NCBI RefSeq assembly: GCF_002157625.1
Contig: NZ_BDMM01000006.1
Coordinates: forward strand, 124,001 to 188,000
Origin: Brevundimonas sp. SH203
Lineage (GTDB): Bacteria > Pseudomonadota > Alphaproteobacteria > Caulobacterales > Caulobacteraceae
Direction of reading: 5' to 3'
DNA length: 64,000 nt
Shown here: positions 33,065-41,871 of the stretch, one piece after another
Position numbering within the stretch: position 1 is the stretch's first letter
Layout: each line of letters opens with the position of its first letter
Program-made: the position numbers and the translations under genes
Notes under the pieces: model-generated
What the model was told of the DNA's origin: nothing
Database searches by the model: none
What the model saw: only the letters and a program-made list of their open reading frames with translations

Positions 33065-34861
33065 TCAGCGCGCTCCTATCGCCTGCGCTACCTGTGGTGC
33101 ATGGGTCAGTTGCGGATTGTGGCCTGCATCTGGAATGACGACTCGTTCGACGCTAGCCGCTGTCGGCCATCGGGGCGGATCGTTTTCTCCATTGACGATC
33201 TTGATGGGCATGAGGCGGCTGCTGGCCAGAACGGCAAGCTGGTGGCGCAGCCTGCGGCGGTCGGCTTCATCGCCGACGCGGCGCAGATGTTCTGCAAGTC
33301 GTTTGATCGCGCCTGGCCGACGCAGATGGGCGGCGTCCTGACCCAGGCTTTGCAATCGCCGCCCCACGGCCAGTCGCAGGACGGAGGCCGCCAGAAAAGG
33401 ATGGCGCAGGAAAAAGGCCGGTCTGTCGCCCAGGAAATAGGGGGAGATCAGGACCAGCCCCGAAATCTTGTCGGGATGTCGCGCCGCGAAATCGACCGCC
33501 AGCGCGCAGGCGTAGGAATGGGCGACGAGTTTGATGGGACGGGTGAAATGCGACGACAGGGAGTCGAGCCAGTCCGCTTCATCCAGACCGCGATCAAGTT
33601 GGCTGCGTCCCTGGCCAGGCAGGTCTGGAGCCAGCGCCTCGACATCGAGATGAGCGCGCACGGCTCGCCATGAGCGGGATGTCAGGGGCAGGCCGTGCAG
33701 AAGCACGATTTGCGCGTCAGCGCCGCCTTCCACGAACGTCGCTGCGCCCGCCAGGTTTTCAAAGCCGCCGCGGTGATCTGGATGGGCGCTGAACTCCGTC
33801 GCAATAAGATAGTCGAGGGTTCGCCCGAGCGCCGGCTGCAGCCTGGGGCGTTCGAGGCCCACGGCGGCGGCGGCCCGATCGGCGGTTTCGGTCTCGAAGT
33901 CGAAGGACGTCAGAAAGGACAGGGGTTCCGCCGACACGCCCATCACCCGTCCAAGCCCGGCCTTGAGCGCGAACCTGACGATGCCGACCGGCACATGTCG
34001 GCGCGGCGCGCGTAGGCCCATATGCTTTGCGACCATGCCGACAAACGCACCGAAGCGTGGCGTGTCCGGGCAGATCAGCGTGTATTCCGCTAGACTTTGC
34101 GTATCTCGGCCGGGCGCCCTCGCCATGAATCGGGCGACATAGTCCACGGGAACATGGGGGACCCAGTCCGTCGGCCTGCCGGGTATTGCGGATAAGGCGC
34201 CCCGCCAGAGTTGGTCGACGATCTCTGCAAAGCCGGTGATCTGTCTGAGTTCGCCCGATCCGCTATGGCCTATCACGGCCCCCGGGTTGATGACGGTCAG
34301 ATCGACATTTCGTACACCGGCTTGTGCGCGGACCACAAAGTCGCCTTCGATCTTGGAGGCCTCATAAGGGCCCAGTCGGCGATAGAGTTTCGTCCACTCC
34401 CGCTCGGTGGGGGCTGGGTCGCGACGAAGTCCCAGATGGTCGAGCCTCTTCTGCGATGCGACCAGATATCCCGAAACATGAACGAGACGCGGCCGACCGG
34501 GCAGGGCGGCGGCGAAGTCGACCACGCGCGCGGCCCCGACGACATTCACCGCAGCCGCTTCGGGTCGCGTCATTCCCCAGGCGTAGCGACCGCTCAGATT
34601 GTAAACGAGGCGAACCGCGGTCAGCGTTTCGATGAAGCGATCGCCCAGGCCGAGACGATCCAGGGTCAGATCCCCTTCGACGTAAACGATTTTGCTCGCA
34701 TCGCCGCCGTGATCTTCGATCCAGGACGAAAACTCCGCCTGCCGCCCCTGGGCGTTCCGCAGCACCAGGGCGACGGCCGTGTCGGCGGCCGTCAGTTCGA
34801 CCACAAGCCAGCGCCCGATTTCTCCCGTTCCCCCGAAGACGACAACGCTGGGATCAGGCAT
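33065..34861 (-). CDS. Fused NAD(P)-dependent reductase/epimerase and alpha/beta hydrolase
   Basis: 598 aa. The N-terminal domain (about 1-330) is an extended short-chain dehydrogenase: VVFGGTGEIGRWLV (NAD-binding), LVHVSGYLVAS and GPYEASKIEGD (YxxxK). The C-terminal domain (about 365-598) is an alpha/beta hydrolase: VLLHGLPLTSRSW, LVAHSYACALAV (nucleophile elbow AHSYA, Ser kept but first Gly replaced), VNGENDPP (acid) and VIPDAGHNPQ (His). A single protein may reduce and hydrolyse the same compound. ATG 34861 overlaps the TetR stop by 8 bp, so the regulator probably controls this operon. Substrate unknown. Confidence 0.83.
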   Translation of the reverse strand: MPDPSVVVFGGTGEIGRWLVVELTAADTAVALVLRNAQGRQAEFSSWIEDHGGDASKIVYVEGDLTLDRLGLGDRFIETLTAVRLVYNLSGRYAWGMTRPEAAAVNVVGAARVVDFAAALPGRPRLVHVSGYLVASQKRLDHLGLRRDPAPTEREWTKLYRRLGPYEASKIEGDFVVRAQAGVRNVDLTVINPGAVIGHSGSGELRQITGFAEIVDQLWRGALSAIPGRPTDWVPHVPVDYVARFMARAPGRDTQSLAEYTLICPDTPRFGAFVGMVAKHMGLRAPRRHVPVGIVRFALKAGLGRVMGVSAEPLSFLTSFDFETETADRAAAAVGLERPRLQPALGRTLDYLIATEFSAHPDHRGGFENLAGAATFVEGGADAQIVLLHGLPLTSRSWRAVRAHLDVEALAPDLPGQGRSQLDRGLDEADWLDSLSSHFTRPIKLVAHSYACALAVDFAARHPDKISGLVLISPYFLGDRPAFFLRHPFLAASVLRLAVGRRLQSLGQDAAHLRRPGAIKRLAEHLRRVGDEADRRRLRHQLAVLASSRLMPIKIVNGENDPPRWPTAASVERVVIPDAGHNPQLTHAPQVAQAIGAR

Positions 34862-35450
34862 CGTCGGCCTCCCGGAGGGCGTCTTCCGCCAATGCCGCTT
34901 GCAGAGCCACAGCGGCATGAAAGGGCGCCAGAGAGCGTTGGGCGCGAGCCATGATCAGGGCGCCTTCGACGCCGGCGAGCCCGGTCTGGGCGAGTGCGCG
35001 GGCGCGCGCCTCGGGAACACGGGTGCGCATCAGGTGTGAGGCCAGGGTGACAGTCCAGCTGTCAAACGCCTGGGCGCAGGCGCGCTGCAAATCCGGCGTC
35101 TTTTCTCCTATGGTCGCCGCGACGGCGGTGACGGGGCATCCTTTCTGGAAGTCCGATCCCTGCAGGACATCGCCGAAGGCCCGGGCGGCGAATTCGACCA
35201 CTTCTCCAGGCGACGTCGCCCCTCGGCAACTGGCGTCAAGCTGATCCCGGATGACGGCTGCGGCAAGATCAACGGCGGCGGCGGCCAGCTGCTCCTTGCC
35301 GTTCGGAAAATGAAAATACAGGGAACCGCGAGGCGCCTCTGCCGCCGCGACAATGTCGTTCAGGCCTGTGCCGGTGTAGCCGTGTGTCTGGAGTTTATCG
35401 ACCATGGCCAGGAGCAGTCGCTGCCTGGTCTTTTCACCCTTGTTCGTCAT
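34854..35450 (-). CDS. TetR-family regulator (LmrA/YxaF/NemR type)
   Basis: 198 aa. The HTH is clear (TRQRLLLAMVDKLQTHGYTG, LNDIVAAAEAPRGSLYFHFP), and the C-terminal half matches the LmrA/YxaF-like ligand domain (FQKGCPVTAVAATIGEKTPD). The CPVTAVA cysteine position is a candidate reactive residue, as in electrophile sensors such as NemR. AAGGA precedes ATG 35450, and a palindrome at 35479-35494 is the likely operator. It is co-transcribed with the reductase-hydrolase fusion. Confidence 0.92.
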   Translation of the reverse strand: MTNKGEKTRQRLLLAMVDKLQTHGYTGTGLNDIVAAAEAPRGSLYFHFPNGKEQLAAAAVDLAAAVIRDQLDASCRGATSPGEVVEFAARAFGDVLQGSDFQKGCPVTAVAATIGEKTPDLQRACAQAFDSWTVTLASHLMRTRVPEARARALAQTGLAGVEGALIMARAQRSLAPFHAAVALQAALAEDALREADDA

Positions 35451-35478
35451 GCGCGTCCTTTCTAATAAAATTAATATA

Positions 35479-35494
35479 TAGACCGATCGGTATA
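35479..35494. promoter_or_regulatory. TetR operator, NemR-box-like
   Basis: TAGACCGATCGGTATA matches the TAGACC-N4-GGTCTA palindrome known for NemR-type TetR repressors with one mismatch. It lies 29 bp upstream of the TetR ATG in AT-rich promoter DNA, consistent with autorepression. Confidence 0.75.
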
Positions 35495-35679
35495 TTCAAG
35501 GGTGTTTTTGGCGTGGAGCTTGCGTAGAGGTCTGCATGCCACGACGGCGTCGCCGCTGGGGACGTAGAGATTGCGATCCGCTCCGACAGAAATTCGTGGT
35601 GACCATCCGAGCCATTTGCGTAGCCAGTCAGACTGGCCGTGAGAGCATGATCGTCCGCGACAATCCATCTTCTTGCTTC

Positions 35680-35698
35680 TGAGAACCAATCGCATTAA
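35680..35698. promoter_or_regulatory. Fur-box-like site before the iron-uptake operon
   Basis: TGAGAACCAATCGCATTAA reads on the other strand as TTAATGCGATTGGTTCTCA, close to the proteobacterial Fur pattern ATGAGAATGATTCTCA. It lies 28 bp before the TonB receptor ATG. The rest of the 35495-35725 gap shows nothing recognisable. Confidence 0.65.
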
Positions 35699-35725
35699 CA
35701 GCGAAGCGGATTTCAGGGATTTGTC

Positions 35726-37780
35726 ATGCGCCGTCGTTTGCTTCTCGCCACCGTCTTCGTCCTTGGCCCGGTTCCGGCGCTGGCTCAGGTTCAGCCGCCG
35801 GCGGCGGTGGAGGATGTGGTGGTCACGGCCTCGACGCGGGCGCAGCGGGTAGTGGAGGCGCCGGCGTCGATTTCGGTGGTGACGGCCGAAACCCTGGCCA
35901 ATCGGCCGAATGCGGACCTGACCGATGCGCTGCGGGACGTGGAGGGGGTGTCGGTCAGCGGCGGATCGAACAATCAGGACATCTATATTCGCGGCCTGCC
36001 GGGCAGCTACACCCTGGTTCTGGTGGACGGAAAGCGTCAGTCCACGCGCGACAGCCGGGTCAACGGCAACGCCGGCTTCGAACAGAGCTTCACCCCGCCG
36101 TCGGGCGCCATCGAACGGATCGAGGTGGTGCGCGGGCCGATGTCGTCGCTGTACGGATCGGACGCCATCGGCGGCGTGATCAACATCATCACCAGGAAGG
36201 TTTCCAAGCGCTGGGGCGGCTCCATCGGCGGCGACTACATCGCCCAGGAAAAGGGCGCGTCCGGCGACTGGCGTCAGGCCCAGGGGTATCTGGCCGGGCC
36301 GCTGGTGGACGGCGTGCTGGGCACCCAGGTCTGGGGCCGCACCTACAGGCGCGACGAGGATCGCATCCCGGGCGGCGTCAACGGCGGCGAGGACTGGAAC
36401 CTGACCGGGCGTCTGGCCTGGACGCCAAACGCCGATCACGAGGTGCTGCTGCAGGTCGACCGCACCGACGTCCGGCGCGAGAACACGGCCGGCGCGACCC
36501 TGGCCGCCACGGCGGCGTCGAACTACAACACCAATGAGCGGACGGCCGCGTCCCTGGGCTGGAACGGACGGTGGGACTGGGGAACCAGCGCGCTGTCGGT
36601 GCTGCGCGAACAGACCCAGCGCAAGACCTTCACTCGCCGGTCGGGGGACTTCACCCAGGACGCCCGCGCGCCGGAACTGACCAACACCGTCTATGACGCC
36701 CTGTTCAACATCCCGCTGGAGGGATCGCCGCTGGGCGATCACCAACTGGTCGTGGGCGGTCAGTATGTCGAGAACAGGCTGGTCGACCTGAACCCCGGCG
36801 TCAGCGCCAGCCAGCCCGGAACCTTCACCGTCTGGCAGCGCGCCCTGTTCGTCGAGGACGAGTGGCGGTTGAACGACCGTCTGGCCCTGACCGGCGGACT
36901 GCGGTTCGACGATCACGAACGCTATGGCTCGCACTGGAGCCCGCGTCTGTACGCCGTGTGGACGCCCGCCGAGGCCTGGACGATCAAGGGCGGGGTCTCC
37001 ACCGGCTTCCGCGCGCCGGAACTGCGCCAGGTGGCCCAGGGCTATGCCTACACCACGGGCGGGGCCAGTTGCTCGGTCGGGCCGAACGGGACGTGCGGCG
37101 TCATTCTGGGCGATCCGAACATCGCGCCGGAAACCAGCACCAACTATGAGATCAGCGTGCTGTGGAACCCGTCCACGACCCTGTCGGCCAGCGCGACGGT
37201 CTTCCGCACCGCCTTCAAGGACAAGATCGACAGCGCCATGGTCTATAATCAGGACGGGTCCATCGCGCGGTGGAGCGAGAACCCCAACTATCGCCTCTAC
37301 TATTGGTACAATCTTCAGGACGCCGATCTGCAGGGCGTGGAGCTGTCGGGACGCTGGCGGCCCATCGACCGGCTGGGGCTGAAGGCGGGCTATACCTATA
37401 CCGACTCCGAACAGAAGTCGGGGACCTACAAGGGTCTGCCGCTGTCGCGCACGCCCGAACATATGGCCAATCTGCGCGCCGATTACGACGCCAGCGAGCG
37501 GCTGAACTTGTGGGGGGCGGTCAACTATCACGGGGCGGAGCTGAACGCGGGCCTGCGCGTGGGGACGAACGGCCAGCCGGTCCTGAACGGCGCGACCCAG
37601 GTCGGGCGGCGCTATCCCGGCTACACCACCGTCGACATCGGCGCGAACTGGCGCGTGACCCCGGCCGTCAGCCTGAAGGCGGGCGTCTATAATCTGGGCG
37701 ACGAGGCGATCAACGTCGCCGATTACGACTTCCAGGGCGATGGGCGTCGCGGGTGGATCGGCGTGAACTACAGCTTCTGA
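35726..37780 (+). CDS. TonB-dependent receptor, ferric-catecholate (FepA/CirA) type
   Basis: 684 aa. Signal peptide (MRRRLLLATVFVLGPVPALAQ), TonB box region (VEDVVVTAST), plug domain (NADLTDALRDVEGVSVSGGS, DIYIRGLPGSYTLVLVDGKR, IERIEVVRGPMSSLYGSDAI, GGVINIITRK) and a 22-strand-type barrel ending ...WIGVNYSF. Plug and length fit siderophore receptors for iron rather than sugar receptors. It leads an operon with an IroE-like esterase and a metal-chelate binding protein, so a tricatecholate siderophore such as enterobactin or a breakdown product is the best guess. A Fur-like box precedes it. Confidence 0.92.
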   Translation: MRRRLLLATVFVLGPVPALAQVQPPAAVEDVVVTASTRAQRVVEAPASISVVTAETLANRPNADLTDALRDVEGVSVSGGSNNQDIYIRGLPGSYTLVLVDGKRQSTRDSRVNGNAGFEQSFTPPSGAIERIEVVRGPMSSLYGSDAIGGVINIITRKVSKRWGGSIGGDYIAQEKGASGDWRQAQGYLAGPLVDGVLGTQVWGRTYRRDEDRIPGGVNGGEDWNLTGRLAWTPNADHEVLLQVDRTDVRRENTAGATLAATAASNYNTNERTAASLGWNGRWDWGTSALSVLREQTQRKTFTRRSGDFTQDARAPELTNTVYDALFNIPLEGSPLGDHQLVVGGQYVENRLVDLNPGVSASQPGTFTVWQRALFVEDEWRLNDRLALTGGLRFDDHERYGSHWSPRLYAVWTPAEAWTIKGGVSTGFRAPELRQVAQGYAYTTGGASCSVGPNGTCGVILGDPNIAPETSTNYEISVLWNPSTTLSASATVFRTAFKDKIDSAMVYNQDGSIARWSENPNYRLYYWYNLQDADLQGVELSGRWRPIDRLGLKAGYTYTDSEQKSGTYKGLPLSRTPEHMANLRADYDASERLNLWGAVNYHGAELNAGLRVGTNGQPVLNGATQVGRRYPGYTTVDIGANWRVTPAVSLKAGVYNLGDEAINVADYDFQGDGRRGWIGVNYSF

Positions 37781-38712
37781 TGCGCCGCGCCCTGCTCATC
37801 GCCGTCTGCGGTCTGGCGGTTCTGGCCGCCGCCCCCGCCCTGGCCCAGCCGGCGGCGGCCGCGCGCGTGGACCGGACCATCGCCGATGTCGGTTCGGCCT
37901 TCTATCGGTTCGAGCGGCTGTCGGTGACATCCGAGGACGGGGCGCGGGTCTATCGCATCTGGGTCGCGATCCCGAAAAAGGCCGCGCCCGCCGCCGGCTA
38001 TCCGGTCGCCTGGCTGCTGGACGGCGACGCCGCCCTGGCCCGGATCGACGAGACGCTGCTGGCGCGGCTGGACGCGGGCGATCCGCCGGTCATCGTGACC
38101 CTTGGTTATCAGGGCGACCGGCAGTTCGACGTTCTGGCGCGCGCCTTCGACTATACGCCGCGCCCGGCCGAGGGGCCGGCCCTCGATCCGGCGGGGCGGC
38201 CGGGCGGCGGGGCCGACGCCTTCCTGACCCTGGTGCAGGACCGGATCGCGCCCGAGGTCGCCCGCCGCGTCGCGGTCGATCCGGCGCGCAGCCTGATCTG
38301 GGGCCACTCCTATGGCGGACTGTGCGTGCTGCACGCGGCCCTGACGCGGCCCGACGCCTATCACGCCTTCGTCGCGGCCAGCCCGTCGTTGTGGTGGGGC
38401 TATGGCGCGGTGCTGAACGACGTGGCGCCCTTCCTGGCGCGAGCTTCGCGGCCGGACATGGCCCTGACCCTGCTGGTCGGAGAGGACGAGGTTCGGGGTC
38501 GGTCGTCGCGGCCGCACGTCCATCCGATGTGGACCTCCGTTCCCGCCGGCGCGACGCACGATCTGGCGGCGCGGCTGGCCGGCGCCGGGGTCGATGTCCG
38601 CTATGGCCAGCTGCCGGGTCAGGGGCATGGCGCCATGCTGGCCGCCTCGCTGATCCCGACCCTTCTGTCCCTGGCCGGCGTCGCCCCGACGCCTGGAGAG
38701 CCCCTGTCATGA
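37780..38712 (+). CDS. Periplasmic siderophore esterase (IroE/PfeE-like)
   Basis: 310 aa with a signal peptide (MRRALLIAVCGLAVLAAAPALAQ). Esterase-D-type alpha/beta hydrolase with YPVAWLLDGDAALA, LIWGHSYGGLCVLHAALTRP (nucleophile Ser in GHSYG), ASPSLWWGYG and a terminal GQGHGAML with the likely His. IroE and PfeE linearise ferric tricatecholates in the periplasm to release iron. ATG 37780 shares one base with the receptor stop (TGATG). Confidence 0.88.
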   Translation: MRRALLIAVCGLAVLAAAPALAQPAAAARVDRTIADVGSAFYRFERLSVTSEDGARVYRIWVAIPKKAAPAAGYPVAWLLDGDAALARIDETLLARLDAGDPPVIVTLGYQGDRQFDVLARAFDYTPRPAEGPALDPAGRPGGGADAFLTLVQDRIAPEVARRVAVDPARSLIWGHSYGGLCVLHAALTRPDAYHAFVAASPSLWWGYGAVLNDVAPFLARASRPDMALTLLVGEDEVRGRSSRPHVHPMWTSVPAGATHDLAARLAGAGVDVRYGQLPGQGHGAMLAASLIPTLLSLAGVAPTPGEPLS

Positions 38713-39848
38713 GCGCCTCGATCCTCCCCCCGCCGTCGCGCCGATCCACGCTGCTGGGTCTGGGCGGCCTGTCGCTGCTGGCGGCCTGTGGTCCCGAGCG
38801 GAAGGCGGCGACCGGGTCGGGGCTGAAGGACCTGCGCGACCGGCCGGTCCAGCCCCTGTCGCCGGGCCAGAAGATCAGCATCGACGACGGCCGCTATCTG
38901 ACCGCCCTGGCCCTGATCCATCCCGATCCCGTCTCGCTGCTGGCGGCCTGGAGCGGCGACGTGAACCGGATCAGCCCGGACATGTACAAGACCTATGTCG
39001 AGAAATTCCCGGCCCTGGCGACCCTGCCCAAGATCCCCCGCTCGGGCGAGCCGTTCAATCTGGAGGCCGTGCTGGCCGCGCGCCCGTCGACGGCGGTGGT
39101 GTCGATGGAGTCCGGCCCCAGCGACGAACAGGCGGCCCAGTTGCAGTCGGCGGGCGTGCCGGTCGCCTTCATCGACTTCTTCAACCACCCGTTCGAAAAC
39201 CAGAGCCGCAGCCTGGCCCTGCTGGGCGCCCTGATCGGACGGGGCCAGCAGGCCGCCGCCTTCAACGCCTTCAAGAAGGCCCGGCTGGACGCGATCTCGG
39301 CCAGGGTGGCGACCGTGCCGATGGACCGGCGGCCGACGGTCTTCCTGGAACCCCACGCCATGATCACGCCGGACTGCTGCAACTCTCCGGGGCGGGGCAA
39401 TGTCGGCGACTACATCGCCTTCGTCGGCGGTCGCAACATCGGCGCTGATGTCCTGACCGCGCCGACCGGCAAGCTGAACCTGGAATATGTGATCCAGCGC
39501 GACCCCGACGTCTATATCGCCACCGGCGGCCCGCATCTGGCCAAGGCCGGCGGCTTCGTCGTCGGGCCGGACTTCACCCCCGAACAGTCGCAGGCGGGCC
39601 TGCGCCGCGTCGCGGGGCGGCCGGGGATTTCGACCCTGAAGGCGGTGCGTCAGGGGCGGGCCCACGGCCTGTCGCATCAGCTGATCAACTCGCCAATCGA
39701 CATCGTCGCCACCGAGGTTCTGGCCAAGTGGATTCATCCCGAATTGTTCGGCGACCTGAACCCGCGCGCGACCCTGGACCAGATCAATCACCAGTTCCTG
39801 GCCGTGCCCTATCGCGGCGACTACTGGGCCGATTTGACGCCCGCCTGA
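38709..39848 (+). CDS. Iron-chelate ABC transporter substrate-binding protein
   Basis: 379 aa. The N-terminus has twin arginines and a lipobox (RRSTLLGLGGLSLLAACG), so it may be a Tat-exported lipoprotein. The fold is that of class-III binding proteins (BtuF/FepB/FecB): VLAARPSTAVVSMESGPSDE, GVPVAFIDFFNHPFENQSRS, NLEYVIQRDPDVYIATGG and IDIVATEVLAKWIHPELF. It delivers the ferric complex to the permease encoded at 42635-43720 on the other strand. ATG overlaps the esterase stop by 4 bp. Confidence 0.9.
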   Translation: MSASILPPPSRRSTLLGLGGLSLLAACGPERKAATGSGLKDLRDRPVQPLSPGQKISIDDGRYLTALALIHPDPVSLLAAWSGDVNRISPDMYKTYVEKFPALATLPKIPRSGEPFNLEAVLAARPSTAVVSMESGPSDEQAAQLQSAGVPVAFIDFFNHPFENQSRSLALLGALIGRGQQAAAFNAFKKARLDAISARVATVPMDRRPTVFLEPHAMITPDCCNSPGRGNVGDYIAFVGGRNIGADVLTAPTGKLNLEYVIQRDPDVYIATGGPHLAKAGGFVVGPDFTPEQSQAGLRRVAGRPGISTLKAVRQGRAHGLSHQLINSPIDIVATEVLAKWIHPELFGDLNPRATLDQINHQFLAVPYRGDYWADLTPA

Positions 39849-39880
39849 TTTATTCCCCGAAAGACCGAAGAAGAAGGACT

Positions 39881-41002
39881 ATGCCGATGACTTCCGTTCG
39901 TTTCGCCGCCCCCGCCCTGGCCTACGCGGCCGCCGCCCTCTTGGCCGGCGTCGCCGCGCCCGTCCTGGCCCATACGGCCGCTGCGTCTCAGCCCGCCGCC
40001 GCCGGCGCGCCCGGCATCGTCAAGTCGGTGAAGGTGGAGCCGGGCGGCCTGTACGAGATCGTCTTCAACCCGGCCGACAGCGACATTCTGATCGCCGCCG
40101 TCGGTCCCCGCGGCGAGGCGCGCGGCGCCGTCGCCCGCCTGAACGCCGACCTGACGCCGGGCCAGTCCATCGACGTTTCGGCCAATCCGCTCTATGGCCT
40201 GGGCTTCAACAGCCGCACCCAGACCCTGTACGGCACGGCGACCCGCTCCGGCTCGGTCGGGGTCGTGGATGTCAGGACCGGCCGGCTGGTCGCCACCATC
40301 AAGGACGGGGACGACGATTCCGCCCATGTCCGCGAGGTCATCGTCGATGAGGCGCGCAACAAGGCCTATGTCACCGTCGTCGGCGGCGAGGCGAACGACG
40401 CCAGCCGCCCGAACCAGATCTGGGTCGTCGACGGCGCGACCAACACCCTCGAACGCAAAATCGACGCGCCCGTCGGCGGCCTGACCGGCGCCGCTCTGGA
40501 CGCCGCCGCCAACCGCCTGTTCGTCACGGGCATGAGTTCGAACGACGTCGGCGTCATCGACCTGAACACCGGCCGGGCGGTCGGAACCTGGCCGACCGGC
40601 AGCGAAAAGCCCACGAACGTCGCCTTCGACGCGCGCGGAAACCGCCTGTTCGTGGCCAGCCAGGGCACCGGCGACCTGACCGTCATGAACGCCGCCGACG
40701 GGGCGGTGATCAGGAAGGTGCCGACCGGAGAGGGCGCGCTCGGCGTCGCCTATAATCCCGGCGTCGATCAGGTCTATGTCGCCAACCGTCAGGCGGGCAC
40801 GGTGACGGTGGTGAACGGCGCCGACTACGCCGTGCTGGCCAACCTCCAGACCGGCACCTTCCCCCAGACCATCGCTGTCGATCCGGCGACCAACGCCGTC
40901 TATGTGACCAACAAGGCGCGGGGCCTGCCGCGCAACGCCCCGGCCGGCACGCCCGTCCCGGTCGATCCGGCCGGCGACACCGTCACCCTGATCCGGCCCT
41001 GA
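39881..41002 (+). CDS. YncE-like secreted beta-propeller protein
   Basis: 373 aa with a signal peptide (...LAYAAAALLAGVAAPVLAH). About seven repeats of the YVTN type follow (LIAAVGPRG, TLYGTATRSGSVGVVD, KAYVTVVGGEA, RLFVTGMSSNDVGVIDL, RLFVASQGTGDLTVMN, QVYVANRQAGTVTVVN, AVYVTNKARG), as in E. coli YncE, a periplasmic propeller whose gene is iron-repressed through Fur. AAGGA sits five bases before ATG 39881, 32 bp after the binding-protein gene. A role in iron uptake or DNA binding is not established. Confidence 0.87.
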   Translation: MPMTSVRFAAPALAYAAAALLAGVAAPVLAHTAAASQPAAAGAPGIVKSVKVEPGGLYEIVFNPADSDILIAAVGPRGEARGAVARLNADLTPGQSIDVSANPLYGLGFNSRTQTLYGTATRSGSVGVVDVRTGRLVATIKDGDDDSAHVREVIVDEARNKAYVTVVGGEANDASRPNQIWVVDGATNTLERKIDAPVGGLTGAALDAAANRLFVTGMSSNDVGVIDLNTGRAVGTWPTGSEKPTNVAFDARGNRLFVASQGTGDLTVMNAADGAVIRKVPTGEGALGVAYNPGVDQVYVANRQAGTVTVVNGADYAVLANLQTGTFPQTIAVDPATNAVYVTNKARGLPRNAPAGTPVPVDPAGDTVTLIRP

Positions 41003-41004
41003 GG

Positions 41005-41871
41005 ATGAGCGGGGCGGCGGTTTCGCCTTCGCTGGACTGGAACGGCGACAACGGGCGGCGCTGGGTCGAGAACCAGGACCGGCTGGACCGGATGCTGGCG
41101 GCCTATGGCGAGGCCCTGGCGCGCGTCGCCGCCCCGGCCGTGGGCGACCATGTGCTGGATGTCGGCTGCGGGGCGGGGGCCACGACCTTCGACATGGCCG
41201 CCCGCGTCGGTTCGTCCGGCCGGGTCGTGGGTCTGGACATCTCGGCGCCCCTGATCGGCCGCGCGCTGGACCTCGCCGCCGAGCGAACGGCGAAGACGGA
41301 CGGGGCGGTCGAGTTCCGTCTCGCGGACGCCGCCCTGGCCGAGTTCGCGCCGGACTTCGACCGGATCGTCTCGCGCTTCGGCGTGATGTTCTTCGACGAT
41401 CCGGTCGCGGCCTTCGCCAATCTGCGTCGCGCACTGAAGCCGGACGGGCGGCTGGTCTTCGTCTGCTGGCGCGGCGCGGCCGAGAACGACTGGACCCGCC
41501 TGCCGATGAGCGCGATCCGCCATCTGGCGTCCGTCCCGCCGCCCGACCCGGAGGCGCCCGGCCCGTTCTCGTTCGGTGACCGTGAGCGCGTCCGGCGGAT
41601 ACTGGAGAGGGCCGGCTATGCCGACATCGACATTCGCCCCTTCGACAGCCCTGTGCCGTTCGGCGCGGGCGACACGGCCGACGCGGCCCTGGACGATGCG
41701 GTCGATCACGCGATCCGCGTCGGGCCGCTGGAGCGGGCGTTGCGGGGCGTTTCGGAAACGGTGCGCGCCCAGGCTCTGGCGGCGGTGCGGCTGGCCTTCG
41801 CCGGCAAGCTGCGCCCCGACGGCGTCTGGATCGACGGCGCGGCCTGGATCGTCAGCGCGCGTCCGGCCTAA
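41005..41871 (+). CDS. Class-I SAM-dependent methyltransferase
   Basis: 288 aa. UbiE/Methyltransf-11-like: VLDVGCGAGATTFDMAARVG (SAM motif I), VVGLDISAPLIGRA (motif II acidic end), FDRIVSRFGVMFFDDPVAAF and LRRALKPDGRLVFVCWR. There is no signal peptide, so it is cytoplasmic. It starts 2 bp after the YncE-like gene and its last 4 bp overlap the converging ATPase gene. Substrate unknown; it may be part of the iron locus or a passenger. Confidence 0.85.
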   Translation: MSGAAVSPSLDWNGDNGRRWVENQDRLDRMLAAYGEALARVAAPAVGDHVLDVGCGAGATTFDMAARVGSSGRVVGLDISAPLIGRALDLAAERTAKTDGAVEFRLADAALAEFAPDFDRIVSRFGVMFFDDPVAAFANLRRALKPDGRLVFVCWRGAAENDWTRLPMSAIRHLASVPPPDPEAPGPFSFGDRERVRRILERAGYADIDIRPFDSPVPFGAGDTADAALDDAVDHAIRVGPLERALRGVSETVRAQALAAVRLAFAGKLRPDGVWIDGAAWIVSARPA

